A stretch of DNA of 64,000 nt, taken from Actinoplanes sp. TFC3. GTDB taxonomy: Bacteria; Actinomycetota; Actinomycetes; Mycobacteriales; Micromonosporaceae. The stretch is from contig NZ_LOJP01000001.1 in NCBI RefSeq assembly GCF_001553785.1, positions 2,642,871-2,706,870 on the forward strand, written 5' to 3'. This document shows positions 8,958 through 16,642 of this stretch, piece after piece. Positions within the stretch are counted from its first letter, which is position 1; every line of letters begins with the position of its first letter. The notes under the pieces were generated by a model. The model ran no database searches and had not been told where the DNA came from. It saw only the letters and a list, made by a program, of their open reading frames with translations. The position numbers were made by a program, and so were the translations under genes.

Positions 8958-9278
8958 TCACGGGCGCCACTCGTAGAACGGGGTGGCCATCGCGTCGCGC
9001 GGCCCGCGCCAGGACGGGTGGTACGGGCTGATGAACTCGGCGAGGCCACGGTCGATGTGCTGGAACAGCTCGCCCCGGCGGACCTCGTCGACCTTGGCCG
9101 GGACGTCGTTGTCGGCCTCGACGAGGTGGAAGTACAGGTCGTGGAAGCTGTACAGGGTCCGCCGGGTCACGCCCACCAGATGCGGCAGGTCACCCGCGTC
9201 GGACTCGGCGAACAGCTCGGCGACCCGGTCCTGATGGCGGGGGTCGAGCCGGGCGACGATCAGGCTGCGGTGCGCCAT
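8958..9278 (-). CDS. TcmI-family polyketide cyclase
   Basis: The 106-residue protein has the TcmI ferredoxin-like cyclase pattern. It begins AHRSLIVARLDP, continues with RTLYSFHDLYFHLVE, and ends in SPYHPSWRGPRDAMATPFYEW. TcmI-type enzymes close the last rings of tetracenomycin and related polyphenols. It is the first gene of the type II operon, preceded by a strong ribosome site and by the intergenic region shared with the divergent SDR gene. The cupin, TcmI and SRPBCC cyclases together match spore-pigment/pentangular gene sets rather than anthracycline-type ones. Confidence 0.85.
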   Translation of the reverse strand: MAHRSLIVARLDPRHQDRVAELFAESDAGDLPHLVGVTRRTLYSFHDLYFHLVEADNDVPAKVDEVRRGELFQHIDRGLAEFISPYHPSWRGPRDAMATPFYEWRP

Positions 9279-9399
9279 AATGCCTCCTTCACAGGTGCTG
9301 TCCGCAATGGTGCGCACCGGCGGTAGAGACGCGCTGGAACGGCGGTCGCGGCGCGGTGCGCACGCCCGGTCTTCGAGCCGCAGCCGCGATCCTGCGCGG
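9279..9399. promoter_or_regulatory. Divergent promoter region
   Basis: This 121-bp interval separates the aromatic PKS operon (-) from the SDR gene (+), so it must contain at least the promoter of the PKS operon. Apart from the ribosome site, no convincing -35/-10 pair or operator palindrome was seen. Confidence 0.5.
9283..9289 (-). promoter_or_regulatory. Ribosome binding site of the type II PKS operon
   Basis: On the minus strand AAGGAGG lies 4 nt before ATG 9278. It fixes the start of the TcmI-like cyclase and marks the head of the operon. Confidence 0.85.
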
Positions 9400-10245
9400 A
9401 TGAGAGCTCTGGTGGTGGGTGCATCCGGTTTCCTGGGATCGCAGGTGTGCGCGGCGTTGCGGGCGGCGGGCTGGCAGGTGGTGCCGGTGTCGCGCCGCGG
9501 CGAGGTGAGTCTTGATGTGGCGGGCTGTTCGCCGGCCGAGCTGCGGGCTCTGCTGCGCGCGTGGCGCCCGGATGCGGTGGTCAACTGCGCGGGACTGTTG
9601 TGGAGCAGGGATTTGGATCCGGCGGCGTTGACGGCGGTCAACGCGGAACTGCCGGCCAAGCTGGCTGCGGTGGCCGGGGGCCGGCGGGTGGTACAGCTCG
9701 GATCCATCTACGAGTACGGCAACCTGCCCATCCTCGAGGAGTCCACCACCGAGGAACCCGTGACGCCGTACGCTGTGTCGAAGCTTGCCGGCAGCCGGGC
9801 GGTGCTGGAGCGCGGAGGCACCGTGCTGCGGGTGGCGACCGCTGTCGGATCGCGCATGCCGGTGCAGAGTTTTCTGGGCGGGCTGGCGGCTCGGTTGCGC
9901 AGTGCCCCGCCCGGGGAGTTCACCGTGCCGGTGGCGGCCGGGGAGCGCGATTTCATGCACGCCGGCGATGTGGGGGCGGCGGTGCTGGCGGCGTTGCGGG
10001 CCCCGGGCGCGGGGTTGTTCAACGTGGCGTCGGGGCGCCCGGTTGCGCCGCGGCGGCTGGTGCAGATGCTGGTGTCGGTGAGCGCTGTGGACGTACGGCT
10101 CAATGCTGTTGCGGCCGGAACCACCCAGCGGGGGGGCACCGACCGGCAGCTCGTACGGGTCGAGGCTGCGGCCGCGGGCCTTGACTGGCACCCGCGCCGC
10201 AGCTTGCTCGATGCTGTGCAAGAGTTGTGGCGGCACCCGGCGTAA
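9400..10245 (+). CDS. Extended SDR, probable NDP-hexose 4-ketoreductase
   Basis: The 281-residue NAD-dependent epimerase/dehydratase-family protein begins MRALVVGASGFLGSQ (GxxGxxG). It has the catalytic YAVSK motif near residue 125 and a GSIYEYG segment before it. Size and motifs fit dTDP-4-keto-6-deoxyhexose reductases (RmlD or 4-ketoreductase type), which would complete a sugar from the neighbouring RmlA/RmlB/3-dehydrase set. ATG 9400 gives the canonical N-terminus, though no good ribosome site precedes it. It converges on the 3-dehydrase gene with only 14 bp between their ends. The stereochemistry of reduction is unknown. Confidence 0.7.
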   Translation: MRALVVGASGFLGSQVCAALRAAGWQVVPVSRRGEVSLDVAGCSPAELRALLRAWRPDAVVNCAGLLWSRDLDPAALTAVNAELPAKLAAVAGGRRVVQLGSIYEYGNLPILEESTTEEPVTPYAVSKLAGSRAVLERGGTVLRVATAVGSRMPVQSFLGGLAARLRSAPPGEFTVPVAAGERDFMHAGDVGAAVLAALRAPGAGLFNVASGRPVAPRRLVQMLVSVSAVDVRLNAVAAGTTQRGGTDRQLVRVEAAAAGLDWHPRRSLLDAVQELWRHPA

Positions 10246-10259
10246 CGAACGGCCGGGCC

Positions 10260-11564
10260 TCAGCGCCCCGCCACGAACTCCCGCACGCTGGCCGCCACGT
10301 AATCCATCATTTCCACGGTCAGCCCCGGGTAGACGCCGAGCCACAGCGTGCGTTCGGCGATGATGTCGCTGTTGGTCAGGTCCCCGGCCACCCGGAACTG
10401 CTGGTCCAGGTAGGCCGGGTGGCGGGTCAGGTTGCCGGCGAACAGCAGGCGGGTGCCGATGTGCCGGGCGTGCAGGAAGTTCACCAGTTCCTGGCGGCTG
10501 AACGGCGCGTCGGCGGTGAGGGTGAGCACGAAACCGAACCAGCTCGGCTCGCTGCCGGGGGTGGCGCGCGGCAGCAGCAGCCCGGGAACGCCTTGCAGCT
10601 GCTCGTGCAGGCGCTGCCAGTTGCGCCGACGGGCCACCCCGAAGTCCTCGAGGCGTTCGAGCTGGCTCAGCCCGAGCGCGGCCTGCAGGTCACCGGATTT
10701 CAGGTTGTAGCCGACGTGCGAGAACGTGTACTTGTGGTCGTAGCCGGCCGGCAGGGTACCGAGCTGGTAGCCGAAGCGCTTGTGGCAGGTGTCGTCCTCG
10801 CCGGGCTCGCACCAGCAGTCGCGGCCCCAGTCGCGCATCGACTCGACGATGCGGGCCAGCACCAGGTTGTCGGTGAGCACGCAGCCGCCCTCGCCGGTGG
10901 TGATGTGGTGCGCGGGGTAGAAGCTGACGGTGGTCAGGTCGCCGAACGTGCCGGTGGGCTTGCCCTGGTAGGTGGCGCCGAGGGCGTCGCAGTTGTCCTC
11001 GATCAGGAACAGCCCGTGCTGGTCGGCCAGCTCGGCGATCTCGGCCACCGGGAACGGGTTGCCCAGCGCGTGGGCGATCATGATGGCGCGGGTGCGCGGC
11101 CCGATCGCGGCGGCGACGCGTTCGGCGGTGGTGTTGTACGTGCCCAGCTCCACGTCGACGAAGACCGGCACCAGCCCGTTCTGAATGATCGGGTTGACCG
11201 TGGTCGGAAAGCCCGCGGCCACGGTGATCACCTCGTCGCCGCGGCGCAGCCGGCGATCGCCGAGCACCGGTGAGGTCAGCGAGGACAAGGCGAGCAGGTT
11301 GGCCGAGGACCCGGAGTTGGTCATGTGGGCCTTGCGCAACCCGGCGGCGCGGGCGAGCTTGCGTTCGAAGGTCCGCGAGGTCACCCCGGCGGCGATGCGC
11401 ATGTCGAGGGCCGCCTCCACGAGGGCGACCCGGTCGGACTCGTCGAGCACAGCGCCGGAGGGCCACACCGGGGTGACGCCGGGGATGAACTCGGTGCGCG
11501 GCGCCACCTCCTGGTGGTACTTCGCCACCTGCTCGAGGATGAGTGCCTTCGCGCTTTGCGTCAT
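10260..11564 (-). CDS. NDP-4-keto-6-deoxyhexose 3-dehydrase (RfbH/E1/SpnQ type)
   Basis: The 434-residue member of the DegT/DnrJ/EryC1 PLP fold has the usual PLP-anchoring lysine replaced by histidine (SFYPAHHITTGEGG). This marks the PMP-dependent C3-deoxygenating branch (RfbH, E1, SpnQ, ColD). The cysteine cluster RDCWCEPGEDDTC and an earlier DNCDALG match the iron-sulfur ligands of E1/SpnQ-like enzymes. The reaction removes the C3 hydroxyl of a 4-keto-6-deoxyhexose to give a 3,6-dideoxy sugar and needs an external electron donor. No ferredoxin or E3-type reductase is in this window. It is divergent from the nucleotidylyltransferase gene. Confidence 0.88.
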   Translation of the reverse strand: MTQSAKALILEQVAKYHQEVAPRTEFIPGVTPVWPSGAVLDESDRVALVEAALDMRIAAGVTSRTFERKLARAAGLRKAHMTNSGSSANLLALSSLTSPVLGDRRLRRGDEVITVAAGFPTTVNPIIQNGLVPVFVDVELGTYNTTAERVAAAIGPRTRAIMIAHALGNPFPVAEIAELADQHGLFLIEDNCDALGATYQGKPTGTFGDLTTVSFYPAHHITTGEGGCVLTDNLVLARIVESMRDWGRDCWCEPGEDDTCHKRFGYQLGTLPAGYDHKYTFSHVGYNLKSGDLQAALGLSQLERLEDFGVARRRNWQRLHEQLQGVPGLLLPRATPGSEPSWFGFVLTLTADAPFSRQELVNFLHARHIGTRLLFAGNLTRHPAYLDQQFRVAGDLTNSDIIAERTLWLGVYPGLTVEMMDYVAASVREFVAGR

Positions 11565-11750
11565 GGGAAACCCCCGGTGGCTCGAATACTGGTCGCGCAG
11601 ACGTTAGGCAGGGCGCATCGAGGTGCGCTCAAGCCCGGTTCGCCGGGGTGCGGGTTCCAGCCGGGCTCGATTCCGCGTCGTAGCCGGGGCCGTACCAAGG
11701 TGGCCTGGTCGCGCCGCGATCACCTCTCCCCCTACCCCGAGAGGGTTGCC
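11565..11750. promoter_or_regulatory. Divergent promoter region of the sugar genes
   Basis: These 186 bp separate the 3-dehydrase (-) from the nucleotidylyltransferase (+) and should hold both promoters. A GAGAGGG ribosome site is visible at 11739-11745. No clear operator or -35/-10 pair was recognised. Confidence 0.45.
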
Positions 11751-12815
11751 ATGAAAGCGTTGGTTCTGGCTGGCGGCACCGGATCCCGGCTGCGCCCGCT
11801 CAGTCACTCGATGCCCAAGCAGCTCATCCCGATCGCCAACAAGCCGGTGCTGGCGCACTGCCTGGAATCGCTGGCCGCCATCGGCGTCCGCGACGTGGGC
11901 GTCATCGTGGGCGACCGCGGCGACGAGATCCGGGCCAGCGCCGGCGACGGCTCGGCGTTCGGGTTGCGCCTGACCTACCTGCAGCAGGACCGGCCGCGCG
12001 GGCTGGCCCACTGCGTGCAGATCGCCCGGCCGTTTCTGGGCGACGACGACTTCGTGATGTATCTGGGCGACAACATGCTGGTCGGCGGGATTGCTTCGCT
12101 GGCCGAGGAATTCCACCGCACCCGGGCGGCCGCGCAGGTGACCGTCACTAAGGTGACCGATCCCCGCGAGTACGGGGTGGCCGAGGTCGACGCCGACGGC
12201 CGGGTCACCGCGCTGGTGGAGAAGCCGCTGCACCCGCGCAGCGATCTCGCGGTCATCGGGGTCTACTTCTTCACCCCGGAGATCCATTCCGCGGTACGCC
12301 GGATCGAACCCAGCGCCCGCGGGGAACTCGAGATCACCGACGCCATCGCGTTGCTGGTCGACGAGGGCCGGCAGGTGAACGCCGGCCGGTTCGAGGGGTA
12401 CTGGAAGGACACCGGGCGCATCGAGGACGTGCTGGACTGCAACCGCGAGCTGCTGAGCACGATCACCACCGGCATCGAGGGCAGCGTGGACGCCGCGAGC
12501 GAGCTGATCGGTGAGGTGATCATCGAGCGGGGGGCCCGGGTGACGCGGTCGCGCATCGTGGGCCCGGTGATGATCGCGGCCGGGTCGGTGGTCACGGACA
12601 GCCGGCTGGGGCCGTACACCACGGTCGGGCGGGACTGCCGGCTGCGCGGGGCCGGGGTCGAGCAGTCGATCGTGCTCGATTCCGTTGCGGTGACGCAGGT
12701 TCGCGGTATTCACGGCTCGGTGCTGGGCCGCGGGGCCCGGGTGCGTTCCGTGCCGGCCGACGCCCACCGCCGCCTGGTGCTGGGCGATGACACCGAAGTG
12801 GAGATCGCAGCATGA
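11751..12815 (+). CDS. rmlA: Glucose-1-phosphate thymidylyltransferase (long form)
   Basis: The 354-residue nucleotidyltransferase starts KALVLAGGTGSRLRPLS, with the catalytic GGxGxRLxPxT-like loop, and has PKQLIPIANKP and YLGDNML. The C-terminal ~120 residues form a left-handed beta-helix (repeats such as GARVTRSRIVGPV). This makes it the long StrD-like antibiotic type rather than the short housekeeping RmlA. It makes dTDP-glucose from glucose-1-phosphate and dTTP, the first step of the deoxysugar route. The gene overlaps the 4,6-dehydratase by 4 nt (ATGA). The symbol is by function; orthology to a named cluster gene is not claimed. Confidence 0.88.
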   Translation: MKALVLAGGTGSRLRPLSHSMPKQLIPIANKPVLAHCLESLAAIGVRDVGVIVGDRGDEIRASAGDGSAFGLRLTYLQQDRPRGLAHCVQIARPFLGDDDFVMYLGDNMLVGGIASLAEEFHRTRAAAQVTVTKVTDPREYGVAEVDADGRVTALVEKPLHPRSDLAVIGVYFFTPEIHSAVRRIEPSARGELEITDAIALLVDEGRQVNAGRFEGYWKDTGRIEDVLDCNRELLSTITTGIEGSVDAASELIGEVIIERGARVTRSRIVGPVMIAAGSVVTDSRLGPYTTVGRDCRLRGAGVEQSIVLDSVAVTQVRGIHGSVLGRGARVRSVPADAHRRLVLGDDTEVEIAA

Positions 12816-13783
12816 GACTGCTCGTCACCGGCGGCGCCGGGTTCATCGGCTCGCATTTCGTGCGCACGGTGCTGGCCGGCGGTTATCCCGCGCTGGCCGG
12901 TGCCGAGGTCACCGTGCTGGACAAGCTGACCTACGCCGGCAACCCGCAGAGCCTGCCCGCGGCGGCGAACCTGGTGGTCGGCGACATCACCGATCCGGTG
13001 ATGCTGAACCGGGTGGTACCCGGCCACGACGCGGTGGTGCACTTCGCGGCGGAGTCGCATGTGGACCGGTCGCTGACCGATCCGGCGGCATTCGTCACCA
13101 CCAACGTGCTGGGCACACAGTTGCTGCTGGACGCGTGCGTGGCCGCCGGGGTGTCCCGGGTGGTGCACGTGTCGACCGACGAGGTTTACGGCTCGATCGC
13201 CACGGGTGCTTGGACCGAGACATGGCCGTTGCTGCCCAATTCGCCGTACGCGGCGTCGAAGGCGGCCAGCGATCTGATCGCGCGGGCCTACTGGCGCACC
13301 CATGGGTTGCCGGTGTCGATCACCCGGTGCAGCAACAACTACGGGCCCTACCAGCATGTCGAGAAGCTGATCCCGCACTTCGTCACCCGGCTGCTCGACG
13401 GCCAGCCGGTGCCGTTGTACGGCGACGGGCGCAACGTGCGCGAGTGGATCCACGTCGACGACCACTGCCGGGCGGTGGCCCTGGTGCTGACCGGTGGCCG
13501 GGCCGGGGAGATCTACAACGTGGGCGGCGGCACCGAGCTGACCAACCGCCGGATCACCGGGGACCTGCTGCGGCTGTGCCACGCCGATGCCTCCCTGATC
13601 CGCTACGTCGAGGATCGCAAGGGCCACGACCTGCGCTACGCCCTGGACGGCAGCAAACTGCGCGACGAGCTGGGCTTCACATGTCAGGTGCCGTTCGCCG
13701 AGGGCCTGGCGGCCACGGTGCGCTGGTACGCCGAGAACGAGGCCTGGTGGCGCCCGGCCTCGGCGCTGGCCGTCGTCGGCTGA
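12812..13783 (+). CDS. rmlB: dTDP-glucose 4,6-dehydratase
   Basis: The 323-residue extended SDR begins RLLVTGGAGFIGSHFV and has the catalytic YAASK pair, an HVSTDEVYG segment containing the Thr-Asp-Glu triad, and CSNNYGPYQ. It matches the RmlB/StrE family in length. It converts dTDP-glucose to dTDP-4-keto-6-deoxyglucose, the branch point to the 3-dehydrase and the 4-ketoreductase. It is translationally coupled to the nucleotidylyltransferase gene and is followed by a hairpin terminator. Confidence 0.93.
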   Translation: MRLLVTGGAGFIGSHFVRTVLAGGYPALAGAEVTVLDKLTYAGNPQSLPAAANLVVGDITDPVMLNRVVPGHDAVVHFAAESHVDRSLTDPAAFVTTNVLGTQLLLDACVAAGVSRVVHVSTDEVYGSIATGAWTETWPLLPNSPYAASKAASDLIARAYWRTHGLPVSITRCSNNYGPYQHVEKLIPHFVTRLLDGQPVPLYGDGRNVREWIHVDDHCRAVALVLTGGRAGEIYNVGGGTELTNRRITGDLLRLCHADASLIRYVEDRKGHDLRYALDGSKLRDELGFTCQVPFAEGLAATVRWYAENEAWWRPASALAVVG

Positions 13784-13794
13784 GCACCGTGCCC

Positions 13795-13825
13795 AGCGCC
13801 CGTCACGCCAACCGTGGCGGGCGCT
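13795..13825 (+). terminator. Hairpin terminator after the sugar operon
   Basis: A 13-bp stem with one G-T pair (13795-13807 with 13813-13825) and a 5-nt loop, CCAAC, begins 12 bp after the dehydratase stop. It is followed by TTATCA. Confidence 0.75.
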
Positions 13826-14004
13826 TATCAAGATCGTCGAAGAATTGCCATTGTTTGCGGCACCGCAGGCGCACAGAGGGCCGGTTCCGTCCACCTCGGC
13901 GACTTGTACAATGATTGGCGCAAGGGAGCATTACAACTATTACCCGAAAGAGTTACAAATGTTGATCTCGATGACGGTTGGCGCGGTTGCCTGCGGGGTG
14001 CGGC
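13826..14004 (+). promoter_or_regulatory. AT-rich leader with repeated TTACAA and palindromic TTGTACAA
   Basis: This leader before the DUF4180 gene is much richer in A/T than its surroundings. It contains the perfect palindrome TTGTACAA (13904-13911) and two direct copies of TTACAA (13931-13936 and 13953-13958) spaced 22 bp start to start, about two helical turns. These could be operator half-sites. No textbook -35/-10 pair stands out, so promoter assignment is tentative. Confidence 0.35.
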
Positions 14005-14382
14005 ATGGCTGATGTCGTGCAGGAGCGGGCCGGGCTGCAGGTGCTGGTCTGCGACCCGGACGGGCCCACGGTGGCCACCGAGCAGGACGCGCTGGATCTG
14101 ATCGGGGCGACCTTCCTGTCCGCCGAGATCGTCGCCGTTCCGGCGCAGCGGCTGGACCCCAAGTTCTTCGAGCTGGGCACCCGGTTCGCCGGCGAGGTCA
14201 TGCAGAAGTTCGTCAACTACAAGCTGCGGCTGGCGATCATCGGTGACATCTCCGATCATCTTCAGGCCAGCTCGGCGCTGCGGGCCCTGGTGCACGAGTC
14301 GAACCAGTCCGATCACGTGTGGTTCCTGGCTGATCTGGACGCGCTCGACGAGCGCATCCGGCAGGTGTCCGGCGCTCGATAA
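14005..14382 (+). CDS. DUF4180-domain protein
   Basis: The 125-residue protein matches the DUF4180 pattern. It has an N-terminal beta region, then LDPKFFELGTRFAGEVMQKF, KLRLAIIGDIS, and a C-terminal LVHESNQSDHVWFL. No biochemical role is established for this family; members are often found beside small regulators or drug-response genes. It has no signal peptide or membrane helix. The assumed ATG at 14005 gives the usual N-terminus; an in-frame codon at 13978 is also open. It is separated from the sugar genes by a terminator and followed by a P450 gene with its own likely promoter. A role in the pathway is not implied. Confidence 0.7.
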   Translation: MADVVQERAGLQVLVCDPDGPTVATEQDALDLIGATFLSAEIVAVPAQRLDPKFFELGTRFAGEVMQKFVNYKLRLAIIGDISDHLQASSALRALVHESNQSDHVWFLADLDALDERIRQVSGAR

Positions 14383-14392
14383 GGCGCCGCTG

Positions 14393-14421
14393 TTGCGCTG
14401 TCCAGAATTGACGTCTATAAC
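14393..14421 (+). promoter_or_regulatory. Possible vegetative promoter upstream of the P450 gene
   Basis: TTGCGC (14393-14398) and TATAAC (14416-14421) are separated by 17 bp. They lie in an AT-rich patch some 80 bp before the P450 start, and the -10 matches TATAAT at five of six positions. This is a sequence match only. Confidence 0.4.
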
Positions 14422-14484
14422 TTTTCTCTCTCTTTTATGGCACGGTTTGCCGACCGCCCGGAGATTAAACTTTGCGGGTACGCC

Positions 14485-14494
14485 AGGAGGGGAG
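14485..14494 (+). promoter_or_regulatory. Ribosome binding site of the P450 gene
   Basis: AGGAGGGGAG lies 5 nt before GTG 14500 and decides this start against the in-frame ATG at 14437. Confidence 0.8.
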
Positions 14495-14499
14495 AAAAA

Positions 14500-15717
14500 G
14501 TGACTGTTGAAAATGGCAGCGCACCGATCCAGGTCGATGACGCAGCCTTTTCGCAAGATCCGCACGCGTTGTATGACATGTTGCGGATCGAGTCGCCGGT
14601 GCGTGAGGTGGTATCGGGTGACGGGCTGAAGGTCTGGCTGGTCACCCGTTACGACGATGCCAAGGCGGCGCTCAGTGACGTCCGGCTTTCCAAGAACGTC
14701 GTGGTGGGCGAGCGAGTGCTGCGGAAGCACAGTTCGGCCGAGACCGCCGCGTTGATGTTCACCGCCGAGTTGTCGGCGCACATGCTCAACACCGACCCAC
14801 CGGATCACACCCGGTTGAAGAAGCTGGTGAACAAGGCATTCACCACCCGCACGGTGGAACGGCTGCGCCCGCGCATCACCGAAATCACCGCGGATCTGCT
14901 CGACGCCATGGCCAAGCAGGACACTGTGGACCTGCTGGCGGCGTTCGCGTCGCCGCTGCCGATCACGGTGATCTGCGAGCTGCTGGGGGTGCCGTTCACC
15001 GACCGGGAAAAATTTCAGGACTGGGTGGCGGCGCAGCTGTCGACCGACGCCGAGCGGGTCCAGGAGGCGGCGCCGGCGCTGCTGGGATACATGAACGGAC
15101 TGATCGAGAGCAAGCGCCAGGCTCCGGGCGACGACCTGCTGACCGCGCTGGTGCAAGCCAGCGCCGACGGTGACCGGCTCACCCAGCAGGAGCTGCTGTC
15201 GATGGCGTTCCTGCTGCTGGTGGCCGGGCACGAGACCACCGTCAACCTGATCGGCAACGGGATGTTCGCGTTGCTGCAGCACCCCGAGCAGGCCGCCGCG
15301 CTGCGCGCCGACCGGGCGCTGCTGCCCAAGGCGATCGACGAATTCCTGCGCTACGAGGGTCCGGTGAACACCGCGTCGTTCCGGTTCACCACCGCGCCGG
15401 TCGAGCTGGGCGGGGTCACCATCCCCGAGGACGAGCTGGTGCTCATCTCGCTGGCCTCGGCTAACCGCGACGAGCAGCAGTTCCCGGGTGCCGCGGGCTT
15501 CGACATCACCCGCCAGACCAACGGCAACCTGGCCTTCGGGCACGGCATCCACTACTGCATCGGCGCGCCGCTGGCCCGGCTGGAGGCCGAGATCGCCTTC
15601 GGTGCCCTGCTGGACCGCTTCCCCGGCCTGCAGCTGGACGCCGACCCGGCGACGCTGCGCTGGCGGCCCGGCGCGGTCATCCGTGGGCTGGAGACCCTGC
15701 CCGTCAAGCTGCACTGA
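14500..15717 (+). CDS. Cytochrome P450 (CYP107-like)
   Basis: The 405-residue protein has the full bacterial P450 signature: the I-helix LLLVAGHETTVN, the ExxR motif within DEFLRYEGPV, and the haem loop FGHGIHYCIGAPLAR with Cys at about 353. Its length and pattern fit the CYP107-type polyketide hydroxylases. It needs ferredoxin partners that are not present here. It sits alone between the DUF4180 gene and the terminator facing the trans-AT operon. It may tailor the aromatic product, the trans-AT product, or a conjugate of the two. Substrate and position of oxidation are unknown. Confidence 0.9.
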   Translation: MTVENGSAPIQVDDAAFSQDPHALYDMLRIESPVREVVSGDGLKVWLVTRYDDAKAALSDVRLSKNVVVGERVLRKHSSAETAALMFTAELSAHMLNTDPPDHTRLKKLVNKAFTTRTVERLRPRITEITADLLDAMAKQDTVDLLAAFASPLPITVICELLGVPFTDREKFQDWVAAQLSTDAERVQEAAPALLGYMNGLIESKRQAPGDDLLTALVQASADGDRLTQQELLSMAFLLLVAGHETTVNLIGNGMFALLQHPEQAAALRADRALLPKAIDEFLRYEGPVNTASFRFTTAPVELGGVTIPEDELVLISLASANRDEQQFPGAAGFDITRQTNGNLAFGHGIHYCIGAPLARLEAEIAFGALLDRFPGLQLDADPATLRWRPGAVIRGLETLPVKLH

Positions 15718-15724
15718 CGTCTCC

Positions 15725-15760
15725 CGGCCGGGCGTGACCATGCTTGGTCACGCCCGGCCG
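15725..15760. terminator. Strong bidirectional terminator
   Basis: A perfect 16-bp inverted repeat (15725-15740 with 15745-15760) with a TGCT loop lies 7 bp after the P450 stop and 5 bp before the stop of the minus-strand SDR gene. It closes both converging transcripts, including the very long trans-AT PKS operon. Confidence 0.88.
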
Positions 15761-15765
15761 TTGCG

Positions 15766-16632
15766 TCAGCGGGCAGCGGTCTCCGGGGCCGGGACCGCGT
15801 CGCGGAAAGTTCTCGCCGCCATGGTCAGGCACAGCGTCGGCGAGAGCCGGAACAGCCACCAGATCGGCTTCCACGACGCCGGCACGATGATCACGCAGCG
15901 GTTCTTGGCCACCGCGTCCAGCGACTTGCTGGCGAACGGCTCGGGTGCCATGGGCCGGCGCTTCTCCCACATCTCCCGGTACTGCTCCTTGCTGGTGGGC
16001 ACGACGTGCCGGCCGTACTCGCCGCCCTCGATGAACGGTGTGCGAATCACCCCGGGGCACAGCACGCTCACCCGGACCCCGTGCTCGGCCGCCTCGGCAC
16101 GCAGGTTGTGCGACAGCCCTACCACCGCGTGCTTGGTGGTCACATACGACGTGGTGCCGGGGCTGGGCACCAGCCCGGCCATCGACGCGGTGTTGACGAT
16201 GTGCCCGAAGCCCTGCTCGATCATCAACGGGTAGGCCGCCTGCACCCCGTTGATCACCCCCATGAGGTTGACCTCGACGATGCGCCGCCAGTCCTCGATG
16301 CGGTAGTGGCGGGCCCCGGCGCCCATCCCGTGGCTGATGCCGGCGTTGTTGAACAGGTAGTCCAGCCGGCCGTGGCGCCGCGCGGTGTCCTGCACCAGCG
16401 CGGTGACGGCGTCGTGGTCGCTGACGTCGAGCTGCGCCGCGCGGGCCCGCCCGCCGCGTTCGCGGATGCCGGTGGCCAGCTTCTCGGCCTCGGCGATCTG
16501 CCGATCGGCGATGACCACCTCGGCGCCGCGGGTGGCAAGCTCGGTGGCCAGGGCCCGGCCGATGCCCGAGGCGCCGCCGGTGATGACGCAGACCGCTTGG
16601 TCGTACGTCCGGATCCCGTCGTGTGCTGCCAT
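15766..16632 (-). CDS. Short-chain dehydrogenase/reductase
   Basis: The 288-residue SDR has TGGASGIGRAL near residue 18, NNAGIS, the catalytic SYVTTKHA (Tyr-x-x-x-Lys) and CPGVIRTPF. The C-terminal segment, after about residue 235, is extended and hydrophobic (PIWWLFRLSP). This suggests a lipophilic substrate or membrane contact. It is the last gene of the trans-AT operon. It could reduce or oxidise the finished polyketide, or supply a ketoreduction missing from a module. The module with KS-DH-ACP but no KR would be one candidate; that is only a hypothesis. Confidence 0.75.
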   Translation of the reverse strand: MAAHDGIRTYDQAVCVITGGASGIGRALATELATRGAEVVIADRQIAEAEKLATGIRERGGRARAAQLDVSDHDAVTALVQDTARRHGRLDYLFNNAGISHGMGAGARHYRIEDWRRIVEVNLMGVINGVQAAYPLMIEQGFGHIVNTASMAGLVPSPGTTSYVTTKHAVVGLSHNLRAEAAEHGVRVSVLCPGVIRTPFIEGGEYGRHVVPTSKEQYREMWEKRRPMAPEPFASKSLDAVAKNRCVIIVPASWKPIWWLFRLSPTLCLTMAARTFRDAVPAPETAAR

Positions 16633-16642
16633 GACTCTCCCC

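Noticed and set aside
7334..9031. 565-codon open frame antisense to KS-alpha and the cupin gene
   Set aside because: Composition is typical of an antisense shadow, and the opposite strand encodes clear enzyme families.
13814..14101. 95-codon open frame in the sugar-to-DUF4180 interval
   Set aside because: It overlaps the hairpin and the AT-rich leader, has no ribosome site, and runs out of frame into the DUF4180 gene.
14500..15717. P450 and DUF4180 genes as members of the downstream trans-AT operon
   Set aside because: They are on the opposite strand and end at a strong bidirectional terminator; a link to the pathway is possible but not by co-transcription.
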